Shown: positions 5,758 to 11,790 of the stretch, one piece after another
Position numbering within the stretch: position 1 is the first letter of the stretch
How the letters are laid out: each line of letters starts with the position of its first letter
Assembly (NCBI RefSeq): GCF_052116305.1
Contig: NZ_JBQKLI010000031.1
Location: 1 to 11,790, forward strand
Reading direction: 5' to 3'
Origin: JBQKLI01 sp012798975
GTDB taxonomy: Bacteria; Bacillota; Clostridia; Tissierellales; Peptoniphilaceae
Length of the DNA stretch: 11,790 nt
The notes under the pieces: model-generated
Databases searched by the model: none
Seen by the model: only the letters and a program-made list of their open reading frames with translations
What the model was told of the DNA's origin: nothing
Program-made: the position numbers and the translations under genes

Positions 5758-6429
5758 TCATTCTTTTGCTATCTTTTTAAAAATAATTTCTCCCAAACTA
5801 AACAGCAGATAGACAAATACTATAACCAAAGGAATAAAAATATAGTTTGCCATCTCCGGAAAAATCGGTTTGTATTTGAAATAAAAATAATTCCCATCTA
5901 CCAAAGGATTGATAATACTCACGATAAACAAATACAATAAAAACCATTTGTAGGCGAAAACTTTGTCTCCCTTTTTAATCTCAACAGGATAAGCAGCTCT
6001 TGCATAATAAGGAAAAAGCAGTGTAATCACATGATTTATAATAAAGCTGATTCCTATAGGATGAGTTATACCGTATACTCTGCTGGGATAAAGAAAGGTC
6101 AGCCATGCAAATAAAGAAAAATAGCAGATTACAGCATACAGTTTTCTATTTTTTGTCAGCAGGAAAGCCATAATTAAAATAGAATTTATCCTGCTGATGT
6201 GTAGAGGCAGGGATTCGCCTAGATCAAATTCAAACAAAATAAAATAGGATCCGTAGAGAAGTATCTGCTGGATAAGGCTTACTATAAAAAGGATAACCGT
6301 AAATCCCTTTTCATATTTCTTTATAAACTTCTTTTCCTTATACATCCATAATGCACTTATCATAAGAATACAGATGTAAAGGATATGGTCTATTCTAAAA
6401 AGTGGAATATATTCTCCAAACTCTGTCAT
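5758..6429 (-). CDS. TIGR02206/YwaF-like integral membrane protein
   Basis: This 223-residue polytopic membrane protein has about seven hydrophobic segments (near residues 14-30, 44-65, 82-94, 97-115, 123-141, 159-177 and 195-215). The family marker LPLHISRINSIL lies at 74-85, before the third segment. YPSRVYGITHPIGISFIINH (114-133) and NPLVDGNYFY (174-183) are also characteristic. YwaF-type proteins have no assigned role. The start is supported by GGAGGTAA six bases before the ATG. It lies 101 bases after the DUF1801 gene on the same strand with no terminator between, so the two are probably co-transcribed. Family assignment is from remembered motif order, length and topology. Confidence 0.8.
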   Translation of the reverse strand: MTEFGEYIPLFRIDHILYICILMISALWMYKEKKFIKKYEKGFTVILFIVSLIQQILLYGSYFILFEFDLGESLPLHISRINSILIMAFLLTKNRKLYAVICYFSLFAWLTFLYPSRVYGITHPIGISFIINHVITLLFPYYARAAYPVEIKKGDKVFAYKWFLLYLFIVSIINPLVDGNYFYFKYKPIFPEMANYIFIPLVIVFVYLLFSLGEIIFKKIAKE

Positions 6430-6530
6430 ATTCTTACCTCCGGCTGTCTGTTTTCGAAAGATAAAGGAAACTTTCTGTATCTACTGTGGAATAAAAGCCC
6501 TTTTTTCTGCCTTAAAACCAGTTTGTTCGG

Positions 6531-6959
6531 CTATAAAATCTCGTACTTTTCCACTAAAAAATTTATCGTAGAACGGATAATTTTTACTAGGACTTCTATA
6601 TCGATATCTTCCAGCTTCTTTACATAGATACAGGATTTTCCCATTTTATATTTTCCTAAACTCTTTAAAAGTTCTTGATTTTCTTTCGTATCGGAATAAA
6701 TATAAAGAGAAATAGCCGCTTTTCGAGGGGAAAAACCAACCATAAGCCCATCCCCTTCCTGTCTGCTCCGTTCTGATTTGTAATGATATTTTCCGAAGCC
6801 GATAATACTGTCTCCCCACATTTTAGCAGAATATCCTGCAGTGTTTTCAAATATTTTTACCAGATCTATACTATCTTTGCGTTTTCTCTCCGTATTTGCA
6901 TAATTGTCGATAAATTCATAAACGTCAGCATCATTTTCTTTTGTTTTCAGTTCAGCCAT
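6531..6959 (-). CDS. DUF1801 domain protein (YdhG-like)
   Basis: This 142-residue soluble protein is the first gene of the minus-strand trio. The DUF1801 pattern is clear: an N-terminal helix with DVYEFIDNYANTERKRKDS (12-30), KMWGDSIIGFGKYHYKS (46-62), LMVGFSPRKAAISLYIY (72-88), and LGKYKMGKSCIYVKKLEDID (101-120), followed by a C-terminal helix. The family is related to iron-chaperone-like (frataxin-fold) proteins such as Bacillus YdhG, but a function is not established. The ATG at 6959 has AGGGGAG a few bases upstream. After its TAG stop the same frame stays open for about 31 codons, reaching the start of the next gene; I regard this as chance. A GTATTA...TAATAC inverted repeat in the upstream gap may belong to its promoter. 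Confidence 0.86.
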   Translation of the reverse strand: MAELKTKENDADVYEFIDNYANTERKRKDSIDLVKIFENTAGYSAKMWGDSIIGFGKYHYKSERSRQEGDGLMVGFSPRKAAISLYIYSDTKENQELLKSLGKYKMGKSCIYVKKLEDIDIEVLVKIIRSTINFLVEKYEIL

Positions 6960-7091
6960 AAAACATCTCCCCTGATTTAGTATTATGTCTTAAATTATTA
7001 TTGTAATACCCTTTCTGCTGTCTTTTTTTTATTCCTCCAAAATCCCTTTTTGTACAGCTTTTGCCTAATACATACTCGTTAAATGGGTATT

Positions 7092-7097
7092 TATAAT
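7092..7097 (+). promoter_or_regulatory. Possible -10 box of the PQQ-type dehydrogenase gene
   Basis: A consensus TATAAT lies 34 bases before the chosen ATG at 7132 and 24 bases before the AAAGGAG ribosome binding site. No good -35 hexamer is found at 16-18 bases. This box lies just before and overlaps the first in-frame ATG (7096), an argument against starting the protein there. Confidence 0.4.
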
Positions 7098-7131
7098 GAA
7101 ACCGTTACTTTTAACCATGAAAGGAGACAAT

Positions 7132-8409
7132 ATGAAAAAGATAAGGGTACTACTTATGGTTCTTTTTGCCGTCCTTTTTATAACGGCTTGCGGAAATCAA
7201 GGAACCGAAGAAGCTCCTCCTGCAGAGGAAGGGAGCACAACGAAGGAAAACATAACAACAGAAGAATCAAATGAAGGAAAACCCGAAGGCACACCAGTGG
7301 AAACAGCTGCTCCAGAAACAGATTACGAGCCGGCTTTTCCAGAACAAACCAGAGTCAACGCTGTAAAAACAGAATTTGACTACCAAACTTCAAAAATTGC
7401 CGAGGGATTAAACAGTCCTTGGGGAATAGCAGTTCTTCCGGACGGCAGTTTTGCCATAACAGAAAAGGGCGGGTCTCTTGGAGTGATGAGTCCTGAAGGA
7501 AACTTAAGCGGCGTTATTGCAGGCTTTCCTGAAGTCGACTCGCGAGGCCAAGGAGGTCTTTTAGATGTAAAAGCTGCACCGGACTTCGCTGAAAGCCGTA
7601 TGCTTTACTTTACATTTTCCGAACCCTCCGAGGAAGGGAATCTAACAGCTGTCGCCAAGGGAAGACTTTCTGACAACAACACTGCTGTGGAAAATTTTAC
7701 CGTGATCTACCGAGCGATGCCTTATTATGAAAGCGAAGGGCATTTCGGAAGCCGTATCGCTCTCGATCCAGAAGGAAATCTATTCATCTCTACAGGAGAC
7801 CGAATGGACTCTGCTAACCGCAGAAAAGTACAGGAATTCGATAACGGCCACGGAAAAATTCTTCATATCACACCAGATGGAAATGCTGCTGGAGAAAGCC
7901 CTATCGAAAACGAAGAAGCAAACCCAGAGATTTATTCCTATGGCCATAGAAACGTCCAAGGATTAGACATTCACCCTGAAACCGGCGAACTATGGGCAAG
8001 CGAAATGGGACCTGAAGGCGGAGACGAGCTTAATCTCATCCTGCCAGGAAGAAACTACGGTTGGCCATTAGTAAGCTACGGCGTGGAATACGGCGGCCAG
8101 CCGGTCGGCGAAGGAATTACCGAAATGGAAAACACAGAACAGCCTGTCTACTATTGGGATCCGGTACTTGCCCCCAGCGGCATGACCTTCTATTCCTCCG
8201 ATGAAATTCCAGAATGGAAAAACAACCTCTTTATCGGCGGACTTCGTTCTCAGCATATTGCAAGAATAGTATTAGAAGATAATAGAGTTGTCGGCGAAGA
8301 GCGATTCTTAGAAAATGAAGGGGAAAGATTCCGAGATGTAGAAATGGGACAAGATGGCGCCCTTTATTCTATTACGGATAATGGAAATTTGTATCGGATA
8401 GGAAAATAA
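7132..8409 (+). CDS. Lipoprotein of the PQQ-dependent aldose sugar dehydrogenase family (six-bladed propeller)
   Basis: This is a 425-residue exported lipoprotein. A signal peptide (residues 1-19) ends in the lipobox ITAC, with Cys20 the lipidation site. A flexible Glu/Thr/Pro-rich linker follows (about 21-75), then the beta-propeller of soluble glucose dehydrogenase/YliI-type enzymes. Visible blocks include NSPWGIAVLPDG, RGQGGLLDV, HFGSRI with the candidate catalytic His204, IYSYGHRNVQG, GPEGGDELN, GRNYGWP and LAPSGMTFY. These enzymes oxidise aldoses with PQQ and calcium. No PQQ synthesis gene is in the window, so PQQ may be scavenged, or the propeller may serve another role. The ATG at 7132 is chosen because AAAGGAG precedes it and because it gives a perfect signal peptide. 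It is a single gene with its own terminator. Confidence 0.9.
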   Translation: MKKIRVLLMVLFAVLFITACGNQGTEEAPPAEEGSTTKENITTEESNEGKPEGTPVETAAPETDYEPAFPEQTRVNAVKTEFDYQTSKIAEGLNSPWGIAVLPDGSFAITEKGGSLGVMSPEGNLSGVIAGFPEVDSRGQGGLLDVKAAPDFAESRMLYFTFSEPSEEGNLTAVAKGRLSDNNTAVENFTVIYRAMPYYESEGHFGSRIALDPEGNLFISTGDRMDSANRRKVQEFDNGHGKILHITPDGNAAGESPIENEEANPEIYSYGHRNVQGLDIHPETGELWASEMGPEGGDELNLILPGRNYGWPLVSYGVEYGGQPVGEGITEMENTEQPVYYWDPVLAPSGMTFYSSDEIPEWKNNLFIGGLRSQHIARIVLEDNRVVGEERFLENEGERFRDVEMGQDGALYSITDNGNLYRIGK

Positions 8410-8411
8410 TT

Positions 8412-8449
8412 AAAAAACCAAGGAACAAAACACTGTTCCTTGGTTTTTT
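8412..8449 (+). terminator. Terminator of the PQQ-type dehydrogenase gene
   Basis: A perfect 16-base inverted repeat (8412-8427 and 8434-8449) with a six-base loop starts two bases after the stop codon and ends in six T. The A-run on the left makes it bidirectional in principle. Confidence 0.92.
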
Positions 8450-8470
8450 ATTGCAATTAACTTTATCTCC

Positions 8471-8498
8471 TTCCTATTCTTCTGCATAGAGATAGGAA
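8471..8498. promoter_or_regulatory. Inverted repeat TTCCTAT-N14-ATAGGAA upstream of the flavoprotein gene
   Basis: Perfect seven-base arms at 8471-8477 and 8492-8498 are separated by 14 bases. They lie before two TATAAT sequences (8511-8516 and 8534-8539), either of which could be a -10 box for the gene at 8576. The spacing suits a dimeric regulator. The arms resemble those of the toxin-antitoxin operator at 1194-1221. Function is inference. Confidence 0.3.
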
Positions 8499-8575
8499 AT
8501 CTTGCTGCCATATAATTAAACTTCCATTTATTATATAATAGCAGGAGCAACTACTAAAAAGGAAACGGTGACATT

Positions 8576-10117
<1,542 letters not shown>

Positions 10118-10140
10118 AATTTTAACTCATAAAATTCACA

Positions 10141-10187
10141 AAAGCGGGACTGTATGCAGTTTTACCGTCTAAATACAGCCCCGCTTT
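10141..10187 (+). terminator. Large hairpin after the flavoprotein gene, likely terminator
   Basis: AAAGCGGG-A-CTGTAT (10141-10155) pairs with ATACAG-C-CCCGCTTT (10173-10187), one mismatch in 15, around a 17-base loop. The U-run is only the three T's of the stem end, so it may be a leaky terminator or a stabilising hairpin that allows readthrough into the permease gene. It is followed at once by the palindrome ATGACGTCAT (10188-10197). Confidence 0.6.
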
Positions 10188-10222
10188 ATGACGTCATCAA
10201 GTATAGAAAGGAGAACTATAAA

Positions 10223-10948
10223 ATGCTGATATAGATTATAGCAGCCATCGCTGCCTATTTTGTAAAAGGACTTACCGGCTTTGCGAATACCTTAGTTTTA
10301 ACATCCATACTAAGTTTCGGAAGCGACAATATTAATATTACACCTGTAGATCTCCTTCTAGGATATCCCTGCAATGCCATCATCGCTTGGAAAGAGCGGA
10401 AATCTATCCAATGGAAGACCTGTCTTTCCCTATCCGCATTAGTGCTTCTCGGCAACATTCCCGGCATCCTGTTTTTAAAAAACGCCGACTCTAAAGATAT
10501 CAAAGTATTTTTAGGCTTTGCTATTCTTTTTATCGGCATAGAAATGCTTTACCGAGAAGCAAAGACGAATCTAAACAAAAAACAATCGAAATCCTTCTTG
10601 GCTTTTATCGGGATTATCGCAGGACTTTTATGTGGAATTTACGGAATAGGAGCTTTTCTAAGCGCCTATGTCAGCCGAATCACAAAGGATACCCAATCCT
10701 TCAAAGCAAATATTTGCGTTATCTTCTTTATTGAAAACACCTATAGGCTTGTTTTATACAGCATCCTAGGAATCATGACCTTATCTTCTGTTAAAAGCGC
10801 CTTGCTCTTATCCCCTTTTGCCTTGCTCGGACTCGGTCTTGGAATCTGGGCGAGTCATTACTTAGACGAAAAGCTGGCAAAAAAGATTATCATCATTGTG
10901 CTGATGATTTCCGGCATTGCTTTAGCTGTGACGAATCTCACAGCTTAG
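10223..10948 (+). pseudogene. TauE/SafE-family membrane permease with an amber codon at position 4
   Basis: Read through one stop, this frame is 241 residues, close to the family's usual 250. It shows TauE/SafE (DUF81) features: VKGLTGFANTLV near the N-terminus (14-25), the repeat-like CGIYGIGAFLSAYV (about 137-150), and about seven hydrophobic segments. Members export sulfite, sulfoacetate or related anions. The start is ATG CTG ATA TAG ATT, with a strong AAAGGAG nine bases before the ATG. TAG at 10232-10234 most simply derives from TTG (Leu). No ATG, GTG or TTG lies between the stop and a GTG at 10442, which would remove nearly a third of the protein. TAG ends other genes here, so recoding is unlikely. 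The rest of the frame is intact, so the mutation is recent or is a sequencing error. Confidence 0.8.
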
Positions 10949-10980
10949 GGACGAAATCTTAGTCATCTGTCCCTCTTTTA
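10947..10980 (+). terminator. Terminator of the permease gene
   Basis: AGGGAC (10947-10952) overlaps the TAG stop and pairs with GTCCCT (10969-10974), followed by a CTTTTA tail. This is a modest but well-placed terminator. Confidence 0.7.
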
Positions 10981-11160
10981 TTGTGTTGCTTCTTATTGTA
11001 GATAATATAATATCCATGAGAAAAACTTCATCAGGATATACTTTGTTATGATCATAATTTTATAATATTTATTATAATTTCTGCTGTTATTCTTCCAGCT
11101 CACAGGGTATCTTACTTCTGACTGCACAAAATAAAATATTCCTTTCAAAACGACCGGCTA
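10981..11160. other. AT-rich intergenic stretch with palindromes, no gene seen
   Basis: It contains TATAAT at 11006-11011 (no clear -35), a stem ATATCCATGA/TCAT-ca-GGATAT (11010-11040), a perfect 12-base palindrome TTATGATCATAA (11046-11057) and a TATAAT-attt-ATTATA repeat just after it. These could be promoter and operator parts for the gene at 11192. I see no coding potential or terminator with a U-run. Confidence 0.4.
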
Positions 11161-11191
11161 TCCCTAAGTATAATAACATAGGAGGTTCCAA

Positions 11192-11602
11192 ATGACTGGA
11201 AAATTTATATGGGATGCAAATACCGGCCACTCTCCCAAAGCAGAGTTTTATAAAGAATGGTCAAAGTGGTTTGTAGAAGAGGATGTAGAGAAAATAATCG
11301 AGGCTCTAGACGAAGATATTGAATGGGAAATGGTGGGAGATTCAAATATTTCCGGTAAAGAAGCTGTCCGCGAAGCCTTCTTCAAAAGAGAGGAGCAGGA
11401 CACACACGAAAACGAACTGATCGAATTGCATATCGAAAACATCCTTTCCCATGGAAAAGGAGTATGCGGTTGGGAAACCATGAAAATGTCTCCCGATAAA
11501 ACCTACCGCTTCTGCGATATACTAGAGTTTGCCAATCATAAAAGCGATGCGAAAGTAAAGAAAGTCATCGCTTTTGTAATGGTGATCTCTGAAGAAAATT
11601 AA
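11192..11602 (+). CDS. SnoaL/NTF2-like domain protein
   Basis: This 136-residue soluble protein has the cone-shaped NTF2-like fold pattern. The N-terminal helix pair holds FYKEWSKWFVEEDVEKIIEALDEDIEWEMVG (19-49), in which the helix and DEDIEW segment are the standard opening of SnoaL-like proteins. It is followed by SGKEAVREAFF (54-64) and three or four beta strands ending in VIAFVMV (125-131). Such proteins are small isomerases, hydrolases or ligand binders, and the exact role cannot be read from sequence. The start is secure: AGGAGG lies six bases before the ATG. A TATAAT at 11169-11174 is too close to the ribosome binding site to be a comfortable -10 box, so the real promoter may be further upstream. 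It is a single gene followed by a hairpin. Confidence 0.8.
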   Translation: MTGKFIWDANTGHSPKAEFYKEWSKWFVEEDVEKIIEALDEDIEWEMVGDSNISGKEAVREAFFKREEQDTHENELIELHIENILSHGKGVCGWETMKMSPDKTYRFCDILEFANHKSDAKVKKVIAFVMVISEEN

Positions 11603-11638
11603 GAGAAAAAATAGGGAGTTATTAAAAATTACGTAATA

Positions 11639-11680
11639 AAAATCGAAGGAGAATACAGTAAGTATACTATCTTCGATTTT
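11639..11680 (+). terminator. Hairpin terminator after the SnoaL-like gene
   Basis: AAAATCGAAG (11639-11648) pairs with CTTCGATTTT (11671-11680), with a nested ATAC-agtaa-GTAT stem inside. The T-run is part of the right arm. It lies 36 bases after the stop codon. The A-run on the left allows use in either direction. Confidence 0.65.
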
Positions 11681-11699
11681 GGGTCTGTAAATAATTTTG

Positions 11700-11755
11700 T
11701 GTATCAACCTAAATCCTGAGTAAGGGTAAGGGTTGATACATTTTTTATGTATCAA
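11700..11755 (+). promoter_or_regulatory. Two mutually exclusive hairpins, attenuator-like
   Basis: TGTATCAACC (11700-11709) pairs perfectly with GGTTGATACA (11731-11740), followed by six T (11741-11746): a terminator with a 21-base loop. The right arm can instead form TTGATACAT (11733-11741) with ATGTATCAA (11747-11755) around five T. The two structures share bases and cannot coexist. This could be an attenuator for a gene beyond the right edge, or simply overlapping terminators. Confidence 0.45.
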
Positions 11756-11761
11756 TATATG

Positions 11762-11781
11762 TCCATTCCTATAGGAATGGA
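11762..11781. repeat. Perfect 20-base palindrome
   Basis: TCCATTCCTA is followed directly by its reverse complement TAGGAATGGA. It may be an operator for a dimeric regulator of a gene to the right, or a CCATTCC-TATA-GGAATGG hairpin. The sequence ends nine bases later, so its context is unknown. Confidence 0.6.
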
Positions 11782-11790
11782 GCTTGTCTT

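Noticed and set aside
6434..6533. Readthrough extension of the DUF1801 protein past its TAG
   Set aside because: The family normally ends here. An open frame of about 31 codons is easily due to chance, and it carries no domain signal.
7096..7131. Longer start for the PQQ-type lipoprotein
   Set aside because: The ATG at 7096 overlaps the likely -10 box. The ATG at 7132 has AAAGGAG before it and gives a typical lipoprotein signal peptide.
10232..10234. TAG as a recoded sense codon (pyrrolysine or reassigned amber)
   Set aside because: TAG is the natural stop of the COG2509 gene, the DUF1801 gene and the permease itself, and nothing in the window suggests a pyrrolysine system.

Overview
The window looks like chromosomal DNA of a low-GC Gram-positive bacterium (Bacillota). 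Coding regions are AT-rich, most genes have strong AGGAGG-type ribosome binding sites and U-tailed hairpin terminators, and one protein carries a Gram-positive-style lipobox. The gene set (choloylglycine hydrolase, water-forming-type NADH oxidase, COG2509 flavoprotein, DUF2200, TIGR02206/YwaF, DUF1801) fits a clostridial or tissierellial anaerobe or aerotolerant host-associated species. That placement is inference. No rRNA, tRNA, CRISPR array, transposase or phage gene is visible.

Layout. 1-166: leader with the edge of a possible divergent gene. 167-1129 (+): choloylglycine hydrolase. 1232-1854 (+): Phd/Doc-type toxin-antitoxin pair. 1862-1994: 3' stump of a second choloylglycine hydrolase with a copied terminator, so the toxin-antitoxin pair sits between two related hydrolase 3' ends. 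2004-2537 (-): PaiA-like acetyltransferase. 2771-4105 (+): NADH oxidase whose start codon position reads ATA. 4305-5075 (-): PHP-family phosphoesterase of the HisJ type. 5336-6959 (-): three small genes, DUF1801, a YwaF-like membrane protein and DUF2200, probably one transcription unit. 7132-8409 (+): lipoprotein of the PQQ-dependent aldose dehydrogenase family. 8576-10117 (+): COG2509 flavoprotein. 10223-10948 (+): TauE/SafE-type permease interrupted by an amber codon at position 4. 11192-11602 (+): SnoaL/NTF2-like protein. 11603-11790: densely structured non-coding DNA.

The genes do not form one pathway. Most are single-gene units with their own promoter and terminator. A loose common theme is redox and small-molecule stress: NADH oxidase with possible Rex boxes, two other oxidoreductases, polyamine-type acetylation and bile-salt-type hydrolysis. 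Two genes carry lesion-like single-base changes: nox has an ATA start and loses a conserved Asp, and the permease has an early TAG. The acquired toxin-antitoxin cassette lies beside an eroded paralogue. Together these suggest a locally decaying or recently rearranged region, or sequencing errors. I found no convincing new multi-gene defence or biosynthetic system. The most interesting items are the toxin-antitoxin pair between duplicated gene ends, the ATA-start nox, the amber-interrupted permease, and an attenuator-like set of alternative hairpins at the right edge.
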